31,562 bases of DNA from CAHJWO01 sp964245885 (GCA_964245885.1 CAXTOX010000037.1:1-31562); one strand, 5' to 3'. Shown: positions 1-8,349, counted from the stretch's first letter. Numbers and translations are program-made. The notes: generated from the letters alone by a model not told the origin.

Positions 1-21
1 CATCCGCGAGCAGCGCCCTGT

Positions 22-921
22 TCAACCCAAACTCAACACCGGCTTAAACACTACCGCGGCACGCAATAAAGGCTCGCCCATACGGATTTTCGAACTAACC
101 GCAATGGTGTTTGCCACGACCATCCCCGCAGCTCCGAGTACGATGATGGTTGAGCCATGTTCGAACCAACCCATTTCTTCCCCCTTCTGGAACCAATTTG
201 CACACGGCACCGTGACCGGCTTCGACGATCGGGGATTGAGAACGAGACCAAGAAATCGCAGGCGAATCCCGGCTACCAGTACCGCCGCCACGGCAACGAG
301 GATCAGCCCGCCTCCGCCGGCCTCCAGCCGTGTTTGGATGACAGCACGCTCGTTCCGGCAATACAGCTTTGCCACCCGCGCCAGAGCCGATGGATTGACG
401 TTCCATACGTCTCCCCAAATATGGGTGACACGATCCACTCGACAGTCGGCCGGGGCGTGGAAGTGATGATACATTCCCGCTGTCAGGCGCAGGGTGACAT
501 AACAGCCACCGACGTGCGCTTTCGCCAGATCATCGTCTCCGACCAACTCTGCGAGCGGGTACGAGGAGCCTTTCACTTGCAACAGATTGCCTTCAGCGGT
601 AATCGCTCCGTAAGCACCAACGATGGCGTCACATGGACTGACGATCACCGCCGAGTCTGTGTTGATTGGCCGAACACCTTCTTTTAGTTCGCGGACGAAA
701 CAGTCACGCAAACTCGTAAAGCGGCTCTTTTTCGCCTCGCTGAAATCGAGGTCGCAAAACAGCCGCCATACCCCGATGGACAAGTCTCGCACCAAAGGCT
801 GCTCGATCCGACTGAACCAGCCCATGAACCGAGTGGCCAGCCGGCGGGGGATGCAATTTGTCAACGCGAAGTTGAGTCCTTCGTGTTTCGAAATTGTGGC
901 AATCAGAGTTCGGAGGCTCAT
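22..921 (-). CDS. psd: Phosphatidylserine decarboxylase proenzyme
   Basis: The 299-residue product matches membrane-associated phosphatidylserine decarboxylase, which converts phosphatidylserine to phosphatidylethanolamine using a self-generated pyruvoyl group. Visible family marks are SPCDAIVGAYG with the conserved Asp near residue 98, the YHHFHAPADC block with the active-site His, and the self-cleavage motif FEHGSTII with Ser257. Cleavage before Ser257 would give a beta chain of about 256 residues and a 43-residue alpha chain. The cleavage motif reads HGST rather than the enterobacterial LGST, but the Gly-Ser pair is intact. A hydrophobic stretch (LILVAVAAVLVAG) lies near residue 210. The ATG at 921 gives the usual length. 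The gene is divergent from the aminotransferase with only 38 bp between start codons. The PE it makes is the substrate of the PmtA-like enzyme nearby. Confidence 0.93.
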   Translation of the reverse strand: MSLRTLIATISKHEGLNFALTNCIPRRLATRFMGWFSRIEQPLVRDLSIGVWRLFCDLDFSEAKKSRFTSLRDCFVRELKEGVRPINTDSAVIVSPCDAIVGAYGAITAEGNLLQVKGSSYPLAELVGDDDLAKAHVGGCYVTLRLTAGMYHHFHAPADCRVDRVTHIWGDVWNVNPSALARVAKLYCRNERAVIQTRLEAGGGGLILVAVAAVLVAGIRLRFLGLVLNPRSSKPVTVPCANWFQKGEEMGWFEHGSTIIVLGAAGMVVANTIAVSSKIRMGEPLLRAAVVFKPVLSLG

Positions 922-959
922 GGTAGGCTGACTTCGTTCGGCTAAAGAATATCGACACG

Positions 960-2633
960 ATGGAGAAACGATCCACCAACTGGGTGTGGGCAGGAGTTGG
1001 CATGCTGGCCTTGGCAGCAGGGATCAAAAAGGCGAACAGCCGATTGGAACTCTCCCGGGCGAAACACCGCTCGCTCACCGGGCACTCGAAGTTGGCGCAC
1101 CGCGTGGCTTCCCTGGTCCCGTTCTACGAATTCGGGGAGGCCACTTTTTTCCGCTCCGACGGCGCGCCCATCGAGATCGCAGCCCGCCGACGGGACGGTT
1201 TTTACAGGCTGGCGGAGCTTTACCGGATGCGATTCGTCGAAACGCGTCGGCTCTCTGCCCAAGCCATCGAAGGAATCTCGGACTTGCAGTTCACGGACGC
1301 CTACCGCGTGCCATTTCAATATAGCCGGATGGTGCGCGAGCATCTGCGCGCGGGCACATTCTTGACGTCTTCCGAGGGTGTGATGCTGACCGACCTTGAC
1401 GGCAACCATTTCTACGACCTGGCGGGTTCTTATGGCGTGAATCTCTTTGGCTACGACTTCTACAAGTCGTGCATGGAACAAGGCTACGAACGCGTCCGGG
1501 CGCTTGGCCCGGTCCTGAGCGGCTATCATCCGGTGGTGGCTGACAACGTCGTCCGCCTGCAAAGGATTTCCGGCCTTGACGAAGTTTCCTTCCACATGTC
1601 CGGCACAGAGGCGGTGATGCAGGCGGTGCGGCTGGCCCGTTATCACACGGGCCGAACTCATCTGGTGCGTTTTTGCGGGGCGTACCACGGGTGGTGGGGC
1701 GACGTGCAACCTGGAATCGGTAACCCGACGCCGGCCAACGAAACGTACACCCTTGCTGAAATGTCGGAGGCCACCCTGCACGTGCTGCGCACCCGGCGCA
1801 ATATCGCCTGTGTGCTCGTCAATCCACTGCAAGCCTTGCACCCGAATGCCCCTGCACCGTCTGACGGGTCGCTGGTAGACAGCGGGCGCACGGCGCACTT
1901 CGACCGAGCGGCTTACACGGCTTGGCTCAGGCAACTGCGGGAGGTCTGCACCGAGCGTGGAATCGTCCTGATCTTCGACGAGGTGTTCCTCGGTTTCCGC
2001 CTCGCGCTGGGCGGGGCACAGGAATATTTTGGCGTCCGGGCGGACCTCGTGACCTACGGAAAAACGCTCGGGGGCGGTCTGCCCATTGGCGTGGTGTGCG
2101 GTCGCCGACAGTTGATGAAACGCTTCCGCGACGACCGCCCGGCGGACATCTGTTTCGCACGGGGCACGTTCAATTCTCATCCGGCTGTGATGGGTGCGAT
2201 GGCAGAGTTTCTGGATCGGTTGAGCACGCCCGCCGTGATGCAGATGTACGAAAACCTCGACGCCGTGTGGGATGAGCGGGCGCGGCAGCTCAACAGTCGC
2301 TTGGCGGAAGTGAGGCTCCCTGTGCGCGTCGCAAATATGTCCAGCGTTTGGACCGTTTGCTACACGGTGCCTTCGCGTTACAACTGGATGCTCCAATATT
2401 ATCTACGGGCCGAAGGTCTCGGATTGAGCTGGATTGGCACCGGCCGCATTATTTTCAGCCTGAATTATACGGCAGCAGACTTTGCGGCGGTCGTGGAACG
2501 GTTTGTCGCCGCCGCCAGCTCCATGCAGAACGACGGATGGTGGTGGGTGGACCCCGCCACCGCCACACATCGTCCGATCAAACGCCAGATCTTGCGGGAG
2601 ATGGCAACCGAGCTTCTGCGGCTCCGGCGTTAG
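960..2633 (+). CDS. Class III PLP-dependent aminotransferase with N-terminal hydrophobic extension
   Basis: The 557-residue protein belongs to the class III (glutamate-1-semialdehyde aminotransferase-like) fold. Motifs include MSGTEAVMQAVRLAR for cofactor phosphate binding, a CGAYHGWWGD block, LIFDEVFLGFR with the Asp that contacts the PLP ring nitrogen, and TYGKTLGGGLPIG with the Schiff-base Lys at about residue 368. It is about 100 residues longer than ordinary members. The N-terminus begins with a hydrophobic segment (NWVWAGVGMLALAAGI) and a region conserved in neither GSA aminotransferase nor acetylornithine aminotransferase as far as I recognise, suggesting membrane attachment. The substrate is unknown; the setting between psd and pmtA suggests an amino lipid or lipid head-group amine, but this is inference. 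Its stop overlaps the convergent neighbour's stop by 4 bp. Confidence 0.85.
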   Translation: MEKRSTNWVWAGVGMLALAAGIKKANSRLELSRAKHRSLTGHSKLAHRVASLVPFYEFGEATFFRSDGAPIEIAARRRDGFYRLAELYRMRFVETRRLSAQAIEGISDLQFTDAYRVPFQYSRMVREHLRAGTFLTSSEGVMLTDLDGNHFYDLAGSYGVNLFGYDFYKSCMEQGYERVRALGPVLSGYHPVVADNVVRLQRISGLDEVSFHMSGTEAVMQAVRLARYHTGRTHLVRFCGAYHGWWGDVQPGIGNPTPANETYTLAEMSEATLHVLRTRRNIACVLVNPLQALHPNAPAPSDGSLVDSGRTAHFDRAAYTAWLRQLREVCTERGIVLIFDEVFLGFRLALGGAQEYFGVRADLVTYGKTLGGGLPIGVVCGRRQLMKRFRDDRPADICFARGTFNSHPAVMGAMAEFLDRLSTPAVMQMYENLDAVWDERARQLNSRLAEVRLPVRVANMSSVWTVCYTVPSRYNWMLQYYLRAEGLGLSWIGTGRIIFSLNYTAADFAAVVERFVAAASSMQNDGWWWVDPATATHRPIKRQILREMATELLRLRR

Positions 2634-3286
2634 TGAGCAGGCGGGCTGCTAGCTGGCTCGTCGTGCGCCGGAGTGGCGTCGCCGTGGGCGACGTGGTGCA
2701 TGGGATCGATCAACTCGCCACGCAGCAAATAAATCGGTGCCATGTGGTAGAGCTTGATGTCGTGAAAGGGGTCAGTGATGATTTTGGTCATCCAAGCGAG
2801 GCCGGTCTGCACATCCTTGATGAAGAAAAGCTGCACCGTGCGGAAAAGCAGGCCCGCCACACCGACGGCCAGCCACATCAACGCGACGTGATCAATGAAC
2901 TCCGCCGCGCCGTGGTAGGGCGGAAAAATTCCGAAGAGAGTCGGGCTGACGAAAAGCAGCAGCGGTGACAAAGCCCAGACCATCATCAGCACCACCTTGC
3001 GTTGGAGATTGTACCCAAGCTTGATTTCTTCCTTGTGGTCGTGGCTCGCTTCGTTGACGTGATCGTAGTCGCGCGGTTCAAAAAAGAAGTGTCCGCACTG
3101 TCGGCTTATCATGCCGACAAGCCATGCCAGGAGTACCGCGACCGCCGGGTGCTTGAAGATCAGACAGTAGGCGACCACGAAACTCATCGCACTTAAGAAG
3201 TGCAGCGATTGGTTGATGCGGCTGTGATGGTAGTAACGATGGTCGTCCCAGCGCTGCTCTCTGAGGGTTTCGAGGAAGCTTTCCAT
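2630..3286 (-). CDS. Mpo1-like (DUF962) integral membrane protein
   Basis: The protein of about 218 residues has an N-terminal HHSRINQSLHF segment, then a hydrophobic helix pair ending in CGHFFFEPRDYDH, then two more membrane segments (VVLMMVWALSPLLLFV and VALMWLAVGVAGLLF). The His/Asn-LH and GHFFFE pattern resembles the Mpo1/DUF962 family, whose yeast member is an iron-dependent dioxygenase that shortens 2-hydroxy fatty acids. Family assignment is by motif resemblance only. The ATG at 3286 (MESFLETLRE) is preferred over a TTG at 3319. The His-rich C-terminal tail is unusual. The gene is 37 bp downstream of pmtA on the same strand, so co-transcription is likely and a role in membrane lipid turnover is plausible. 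Confidence 0.6.
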   Translation of the reverse strand: MESFLETLREQRWDDHRYYHHSRINQSLHFLSAMSFVVAYCLIFKHPAVAVLLAWLVGMISRQCGHFFFEPRDYDHVNEASHDHKEEIKLGYNLQRKVVLMMVWALSPLLLFVSPTLFGIFPPYHGAAEFIDHVALMWLAVGVAGLLFRTVQLFFIKDVQTGLAWMTKIITDPFHDIKLYHMAPIYLLRGELIDPMHHVAHGDATPAHDEPASSPPAH

Positions 3287-3323
3287 GCTTTCGGGCGTGT
3301 TGGTTAGTTGAGCCGGCAACGAG

Positions 3324-4016
3324 TTAGTTGACGAGTTGAGGTTGTGGTTCGCGATGAACGGCCACGCGGGCCGGAGACTTGCCGAAGCGGATCACGGAGA
3401 AGTGCCCGAAGGGTGGCACCGCCTGACGTTCGATGAGATGCATCTCGAACGCGCTAGTCGCCAGCCACGAATTGAACAGGCTCCAGGGAAAGTCGGAACG
3501 CCAGCCGAAGCGATTGGCCACCGGCTGGAACAGACGCTCGAAGGCGAGGCGCGGGCCGGCCTCCGCGCCGATGCGGTTGAGTAGCACGATCTCGCCGCCA
3601 GGTTTCAGGACCCGGGCAAACTCCTCCAAGGCTTTCTCCGGATGGGGCACGGTATTCACCACGCATTGAGCGGTCACCACGTCGAAGGATTCATCCGCGT
3701 AATCCAGATTTTCGGCATCCATGATCGCCAGATCCTCCACGTGACTGAGTCCTTCTTTGACAACCCGGGCTCGGGCTTTCTCGAGCATGTGCGCGGAAAG
3801 GTCGATGCCGACAATGCGGTTGCTGTCCGAGTAATACGGTAGGGACAGGCCCGTGCCCACGCCAACCTCGAGGATGCGTCCACCGATGCGCTCACCGGCC
3901 GCAACCACGGCTTGGCGTCCCCGCTCGAACACAGCGCCAAAAACCAGATCGTACACCGGCGCCCAGCGCGCGTAGACCTTCTCCACTGCTTCCTTGTCAA
4001 TCTCGATTTTCGCCAT
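3324..4016 (-). CDS. pmtA: PmtA-like phosphatidylethanolamine N-methyltransferase
   Basis: This soluble class I SAM-dependent methyltransferase of about 230 residues carries the SAM-binding motif ILEVGVGTGLSLPYY, the acidic motif IVGIDLSAHML, and the VVTAQCVVNTVPHPEKAL and LKPGGEIVLLNRIG blocks. The N-terminal YARWAPVYDLVFG stretch and the C-terminal PFGHFSVIRF stretch are characteristic of the Rhodobacter-type PmtA group, which methylates PE stepwise to phosphatidylcholine. Psd, which makes PE, is encoded about 2.4 kb away. The ATG at 4016 (MAKIEIDKE) fits the family; an in-frame ATG at 4085 would add 23 poorly conserved residues. Neither start has a clear Shine-Dalgarno. A related ubiquinone- or cyclopropane-type methyltransferase is the alternative, but less likely. 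Confidence 0.75.
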   Translation of the reverse strand: MAKIEIDKEAVEKVYARWAPVYDLVFGAVFERGRQAVVAAGERIGGRILEVGVGTGLSLPYYSDSNRIVGIDLSAHMLEKARARVVKEGLSHVEDLAIMDAENLDYADESFDVVTAQCVVNTVPHPEKALEEFARVLKPGGEIVLLNRIGAEAGPRLAFERLFQPVANRFGWRSDFPWSLFNSWLATSAFEMHLIERQAVPPFGHFSVIRFGKSPARVAVHREPQPQLVN

Positions 4017-4121
4017 TTTAAAGGTTGTGTTCTGTAGGTTGAGAGCTTCTTGGGAGGGATGATTTATCCAGTGTGCCGCGGCCATCGACGCGGCTCACGC
4101 AATCGACGGAAGACAAAGTGA

Positions 4122-4352
4122 TTAATCGCCCAAGGAGGTAGCCTCCAGAATTTGTCTTAGCACGAAACCGCCCAAAAAGGCCGCGAACGCCACCACGCCC
4201 AAATTGCCGGTCCGCCACGCGAGGTAGAAGGCCGCCACGATTCCGCCTTTCTGGAGCCAGGAAGCCAATCCCCAAAGGTATCCCCGGAACGGCCGCGGAG
4301 GCCGGACATTCGCGCCGTGCTGGTCGCTGAAACTCGGAGAGTGCTTCGCCAT
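4122..4352 (-). CDS. Small hypothetical membrane protein
   Basis: I do not recognise this 76-residue protein. After a polar 20-residue N-terminus with PPRPFRGYLWG, it has two closely spaced hydrophobic segments (GGIVAAFYLAW and LGVVAFAAFLGGFVL), so it probably spans the membrane once or twice. It lies 105 bp upstream of pmtA on the same strand and may share its transcript. Its location among lipid genes suggests a membrane role, but no function can be assigned. Base composition and a clean ATG-to-TAA frame support it as real. Confidence 0.5.
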   Translation of the reverse strand: MAKHSPSFSDQHGANVRPPRPFRGYLWGLASWLQKGGIVAAFYLAWRTGNLGVVAFAAFLGGFVLRQILEATSLGD

Positions 4353-4809
4353 CTGCAGAAATGCGCCCTGTCACATTAGAAGTTTCGGAGTGGTTCTTAT
4401 TTGAACGAGCGGCAACTCAGAGCCAACCGAACATAACGAGTTCGGAGCGAGGATCTCGGGAGTGTCACTGGTTGCAGATAAAGCAGAATATGCCCCTGAC
4501 TGGGTTAATACCATTCGCCGCAAAGTCGCGACCAATTGAAAAGGTGTTGCTGGTCTCATCGGATCGCTTCTCCGCATCGCTCGAGGTGAGCGAAGGGTTA
4601 AACGAGATCATCTCGTTTAACCATTTTGAAATCGTTACAATCCCGTGACCTGGGAAGTACCTTTTGTCGGGGCGTCGATCCCTTGTGGCAGTCCTGTTCA
4701 CCACGGCTATCCAAATTCGCGTTCGCACGGAGTGCGGCAATGGGCTTCGAAAAGGCTCTCGGAAGAGGCGTAGCCGTGCCAGAACATCATTGCGGAAAGA
4801 TCCTCGTAA
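4353..4809. other. Intergenic stretch of 457 bp
   Basis: I see no convincing gene here. It is less GC-rich than its neighbours and holds the near-perfect 27-bp palindrome listed separately. Promoters for the leftward small membrane protein and pmtA must lie in it, but no convincing -35/-10 pair was picked out. Confidence 0.5.
4596..4622. promoter_or_regulatory. 27-bp palindrome, possible operator
   Basis: Two 13-bp arms (GGTTAAACGAGAT and its exact complement) surround a single central base. It is not followed by a run of T on either strand, so it does not look like an intrinsic terminator. Its size and symmetry would suit a dimeric regulator such as a TetR-family repressor. It lies about 245 bp upstream of the leftward small membrane protein gene and 190 bp beyond the 3' end of the hydrolase gene. 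The regulatory role is inference. Confidence 0.4.
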
Positions 4810-5580
4810 TCATTCGCCACCGTGTGCCGATTCTTTGACATCCGTCACGAAACGCACGACTTCCTGTGTCCATCGCGCCGGGTCTTTGCACATGGCGAGA
4901 TGGCCGCCGGAAACTGAGACTGCTCGCGTCCCTGGCCGCTCTCGGAGGATCTCCTCCGCGCAGCGGCGCGGCACGACCTTGTCGTCGGCAAACGCGAGAC
5001 ATAACGTGGGCGGCGCGCACCGCCGCCACTGAGCCCGCACGTCCACGCCGAGCATTACGCGGAGCCGCGCTGCCAAACAGCGCGCGGAAACTCGCCGCCA
5101 AGTCTCGGCCTTGGCCAACCGGAAGGGATCGTCACGTGGCTGGAGTGCCCATACCGGAATCCGTCGCGCCATCCGGAAGGCCCAAAACATGGGTCCCACC
5201 GACGCAAGCCGGAACAGTCGCAGACACAGGGTCGGCACCCGCAAGAAGGTAGCGGAGAGAATGACGCCCCGCACCCGGCCCGGTTCTGCGGCCGAGAGCA
5301 TCACCGCGAGCGGCCCGGAGAACGACGATCCGAGGACAAAGTAGTTCGGCAGCCCGGCGACCTGTTCCCGAACCAGCCGGAGCAGGTCATCATAATGATT
5401 CGAACCATTCGGTGGGTAACACACAACCAATGGACGAATCCAATCTGGCAGCAATTTCAGGGATGGCCGGAAAAATACGTCCGTCCCATCGAGTCCTGGC
5501 AGGATCACCAGCGTTTCGGTGCATCCCCTACCTCCAGAAGTCGCGCTCATTTCTCGCTGCGAGTAAGGCTTTGTGACCAT
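4810..5580 (-). CDS. Alpha/beta hydrolase
   Basis: The 256-residue protein has an alpha/beta hydrolase layout. It opens with a strand and oxyanion region (LVILPGLDGTDVFF), followed by the nucleophile elbow LGSSFSG with the Ser at about residue 83, a late Asp in AFADDKVVP, and the catalytic His in SGGHLAM near the C-terminus. No signal peptide is seen, so it is probably cytoplasmic. The substrate is unknown; an esterase or lysophospholipase role would fit the lipid neighbourhood but is a guess. The ATG at 5580 has a GAAGA purine stretch upstream; an ATG at 5550 is possible. It is on the same strand as pmtA, but a 457-bp gap makes a shared transcript uncertain. Confidence 0.8.
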   Translation of the reverse strand: MVTKPYSQREMSATSGGRGCTETLVILPGLDGTDVFFRPSLKLLPDWIRPLVVCYPPNGSNHYDDLLRLVREQVAGLPNYFVLGSSFSGPLAVMLSAAEPGRVRGVILSATFLRVPTLCLRLFRLASVGPMFWAFRMARRIPVWALQPRDDPFRLAKAETWRRVSARCLAARLRVMLGVDVRAQWRRCAPPTLCLAFADDKVVPRRCAEEILRERPGTRAVSVSGGHLAMCKDPARWTQEVVRFVTDVKESAHGGE

Positions 5581-5986
5581 TCAGCCATCTTCTTCGCGTT
5601 TCCGTTTGCGTTCAGAGTACGGGACCCATGCCCGTTGATCGCGGTATTGCAATGCTGCATGTGCTGTCGGCGTGGCGATTCGAGGGCAGTTCGACGCGAC
5701 GCCTGAATATCGAACAATGTCACGGTGCATGGGAAGCCGGTACACCGCGTCGCCAGGCGGCACCTGCGGCAGTCACCTGTAGCGGGCCGGCTTCGTCAAT
5801 CATGGTTTGGTGACGTTTTGGCAACAGGGGGTACCCGATGAAACCGTCACAGGACGCGAACGGCCTAGCCGACGCGTTTGTACTGCAGCCTGATCCTGTC
5901 GGCTCGATCATGGATCGCCGCAGTGGCCAGGGAAAACCGGTGGCGTGGGTTAATCTAGGTGGCAAGTTGATGCGTCTTCTGACACG
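5581..5986. other. Intergenic stretch of 406 bp before eutB
   Basis: This lies between the divergent hydrolase and eutB starts and should carry both promoters. Short open frames exist but have no recognisable protein features. An AGGGAAAACCGGTG string at about 5929-5942 recalls part of a cobalamin riboswitch core, but no B12 box follows it, so I do not call one. Confidence 0.45.
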
Positions 5987-7381
5987 ATGGCCACCGTGGC
6001 CTACCGCATCACGCTCGCAGGTACAACACACTGCTTCGAAACGCTGCGCACCTTGCTGGCCAAGGCATCGCCGTTGCGTTCGGGCGACCAACTCGCGGGC
6101 GTCGCCGCCCATTCGGCCGAAGCACGGATCGCCGCGCAGATGTGTTTGGCGGAAGTACCGCTCGAACGCTTCCTCACCGAGCTGATCATTCCCTACGAGG
6201 ATGACGAGGTGACCCGCCTGATCGTGGACCGGCACGACCGCGCCGCCTTTGCGCCGGTGGCCGGACTGACCGTGGGTGAGTTCCGCGACTGGTTGCTGAG
6301 GTACGAAACCGACACCCCTACCCTGGCCGCGCTCGCGCCTGGCTTGACGCCCGAGATGGCCGCTGGCGTCAGTAAGCTCATGGGGAATCAGGACCTGATC
6401 CTCGTTGCCAGCAAGGTCCGCGTCATCACCCGCTTTCGCAACACCCTCGGCTTGGCCGGCACGCTGGCGGTGCGTTTGCAGCCCAACCACCCGACCGACG
6501 ACCCCCGCGCCATCGCCGCTTCGATCCTTGACGGCCTGATGTACGGCTGCGGCGACGCGGTGATCGGCATCAACCCGGCGACCGACAGTCCTGCTTCCTG
6601 CGCCGGGTTGCTGCGGCTGCTCGACCGTTTGATCAGTGAGTACGAGATCCCCACGCAAAGCTGTGTGCTCGCCCACGTGACCACCACACTCCGCTGCCTG
6701 GAGGCTGGGGAGCCGGTCGATCTCGTCTTCCAGTCGGTCGCCGGCACCGAGGCGGCGAACCGCGCGTTTGGCATCGATCTCGCCCTGCTGCGTCGGGCGC
6801 ACGAAGGGGCGCTTGCCCTTCGCAGGGGTACCGTGGGCGACCACGTGATGTACTTTGAGACTGGTCAGGGATCGTGCTTATCGGCGAATGCACACCACGG
6901 GGTAGATCAACAGACCCTGGAAGCCCGCGCGTATGCCGTCGCGCGAGAGTTCCAGCCGTTGCTGGTCAACACGGTGGTGGGCTTCATCGGGCCGGAATAC
7001 TTGTACGATGGCAAACAGATCATCCGCGCCGGGCTGGAGGATCATTTTTGTGGCAAGCTGCTCGGTCTGCCGATGGGCTGCGACGTGTGTTACACCAACC
7101 ACGCCGAAGCAGACCAAGACGACATGGACACGTTGCTGACCCTGCTCGGCGTTGCCGGCTGCAATTACGTGATGGGCGTACCGGGGGCGGACGACATCAT
7201 GCTCGGCTACCAGTCGACGAGCTTTCACGACAGCCAGTACTTGCGCCAGGTGCTCGGACGGCGGCCCGCGCCCGAGTTCGAGGCGTGGTTGCAGAAAATG
7301 ACCATCCTGGACGGGAGCACACGACTCCTGCCTGCCAATCATCGGCATGTGCTGGTCGCCCCGCAACTTGCCCAACTCTGA
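5987..7381 (+). CDS. eutB: Ethanolamine ammonia-lyase, large subunit
   Basis: The 464-residue product aligns along its whole length with EutB, the substrate-binding TIM-barrel subunit of adenosylcobalamin-dependent ethanolamine ammonia-lyase, which turns ethanolamine into acetaldehyde and ammonia. Conserved blocks include RSGDQLAGVAA, PYEDDEVTRLI, LQPNHPTDDPRAIAA, GDAVIGINPATDS, PTQSCVLAHVTT, YFETGQGSCLSA, VGFIGPEYLYDGKQIIRAGLEDHF and MGCDVCYTNHAEADQ. The length is close to the E. coli protein (453). The ATG at 5987 reproduces the family N-terminus, though no Shine-Dalgarno is obvious. eutC follows after 7 bp, so the two are surely cotranscribed. No eutA reactivase, permease or microcompartment genes are in the window, as in the simple non-compartment pathway. 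Confidence 0.97.
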   Translation: MATVAYRITLAGTTHCFETLRTLLAKASPLRSGDQLAGVAAHSAEARIAAQMCLAEVPLERFLTELIIPYEDDEVTRLIVDRHDRAAFAPVAGLTVGEFRDWLLRYETDTPTLAALAPGLTPEMAAGVSKLMGNQDLILVASKVRVITRFRNTLGLAGTLAVRLQPNHPTDDPRAIAASILDGLMYGCGDAVIGINPATDSPASCAGLLRLLDRLISEYEIPTQSCVLAHVTTTLRCLEAGEPVDLVFQSVAGTEAANRAFGIDLALLRRAHEGALALRRGTVGDHVMYFETGQGSCLSANAHHGVDQQTLEARAYAVAREFQPLLVNTVVGFIGPEYLYDGKQIIRAGLEDHFCGKLLGLPMGCDVCYTNHAEADQDDMDTLLTLLGVAGCNYVMGVPGADDIMLGYQSTSFHDSQYLRQVLGRRPAPEFEAWLQKMTILDGSTRLLPANHRHVLVAPQLAQL

Positions 7382-7388
7382 TCGTCCC

Positions 7389-8201
7389 ATGCCTGATCCA
7401 TGGCAGCCTCTTCGCCGCCTGACGGCAGCGCGCATCGCGTTGGGCCGGACGGGCGGGAGCTTGCCGACACACGCGTTGCTGGATTTCCGGCTGGCGCACG
7501 CCCGCGCCCGGGACGCCGTCCTCTCACCGTTCGACGGGGTCGCTTTGACTGATCGGCTGCGCGCGCTCGACATGGAGGTGCTTCAGGTGGCTAGCGCCGC
7601 GGCAAGTCAGCCGGAGTTTTTGCGACGACCGGATCTGGGCCGAACCTTGGCAGGCTCAAGCCGCGCCCAACTCGCCGCGCGTGTCGCCGCCGAGCAGCAC
7701 GCACCGCGCGATTTGGTGGTGATCGTCTCCGATGGCCTGTCGAGCCGCGCCGCCAGCGAACAGGCTGTCCCTTTGCTAAAAGTGCTGCTTGGATTGGTGA
7801 GGCAACGTGGCTGGCTGCTCACGCCGCTCATCGTAGCTACACATGGACGGGTCGCCCTGCAAGACGAGATTGGCGCGCTGCTCGGCGCGCGCATGAGCCT
7901 CATGTTGCTCGGAGAGCGTCCCGGCTTAGGTGCGCCCAACAGCTTGGGTGCATACTTTACCTACGCCCCGCGGCCGGGCTTGACAGATGCCAGTCGGAAT
8001 TGCATTTCCAACATCCGCACCGAAGGATTGCCACCGGGAGAAGCGGCGCACAAACTCTTCGCCCTGCTCTCGCAAGCCCTACGGCGAGAATTGAGCGGCG
8101 TGGAACTCAAAGACGACGCTCCCGCGCTGCAGCCGGATGATCCCAGCAATGGCGCCATCCCCGATCGGGAACACGCTCCCCGGCTCAGCGATGAGGGCTG
8201 A
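7389..8201 (+). CDS. eutC: Ethanolamine ammonia-lyase, small subunit
   Basis: The 270-residue product matches EutC, which with EutB forms the B12-binding interface of ethanolamine ammonia-lyase. Recognisable blocks are TAARIALGRTGGSLPTHALLDFRLAHARARDAV, VIVSDGLSSRA, MLLGERPGLGAPNSLGAYFTYAPRPG and DASRNCISNIRTEGLPP. The ATG at 7389 (MPDPWQPLRR) gives the normal N-terminus; an in-frame upstream start inside eutB would add 14 residues and is unlikely. The C-terminal tail after RRELSGVELKDD is about 25 residues longer than needed and looks disordered. B12 must come from biosynthesis or uptake genes elsewhere. Confidence 0.96.
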   Translation: MPDPWQPLRRLTAARIALGRTGGSLPTHALLDFRLAHARARDAVLSPFDGVALTDRLRALDMEVLQVASAAASQPEFLRRPDLGRTLAGSSRAQLAARVAAEQHAPRDLVVIVSDGLSSRAASEQAVPLLKVLLGLVRQRGWLLTPLIVATHGRVALQDEIGALLGARMSLMLLGERPGLGAPNSLGAYFTYAPRPGLTDASRNCISNIRTEGLPPGEAAHKLFALLSQALRRELSGVELKDDAPALQPDDPSNGAIPDREHAPRLSDEG

Positions 8202-8315
8202 AACACGAAAAAATCACCGTGGGCCAAGACGAACCGGGCCAAGGCACGGACTCCCTTGATCCAGCGGAGGACGACGATACACGAGCACTCGTAAGCAACG
8301 AGTTATCTTTCGGAC

Positions 8316-8349
8316 GTTGCAGCCATGCCAGCAAAAAGCTGCCTGCAAC
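8316..8349 (+). terminator. Candidate terminator after eutBC
   Basis: A 7-bp stem (GTTGCAG with CTGCAAC) encloses a second short stem (CAGC with GCTG) around an A5 loop. A T-rich stretch (TTGTTTTGA) follows about 10 bp later, not immediately, so termination is only suggested. A smaller hairpin (ACTCGT with ACGAGT) lies just upstream at 8287-8303. Confidence 0.3.

Noticed and set aside
942..2396. Long minus-strand open frame opposite the aminotransferase gene
   Set aside because: It has low-complexity His/Arg-rich translation and no motif; the plus strand encodes a complete PLP enzyme.
5929..5960. Possible cobalamin riboswitch before eutB (AGGGAAAACCGGTG string)
   Set aside because: The downstream consensus and the B12 box (GCCACTG-like) are missing, and the known class would normally repress B12-making or uptake genes rather than a B12-using enzyme.
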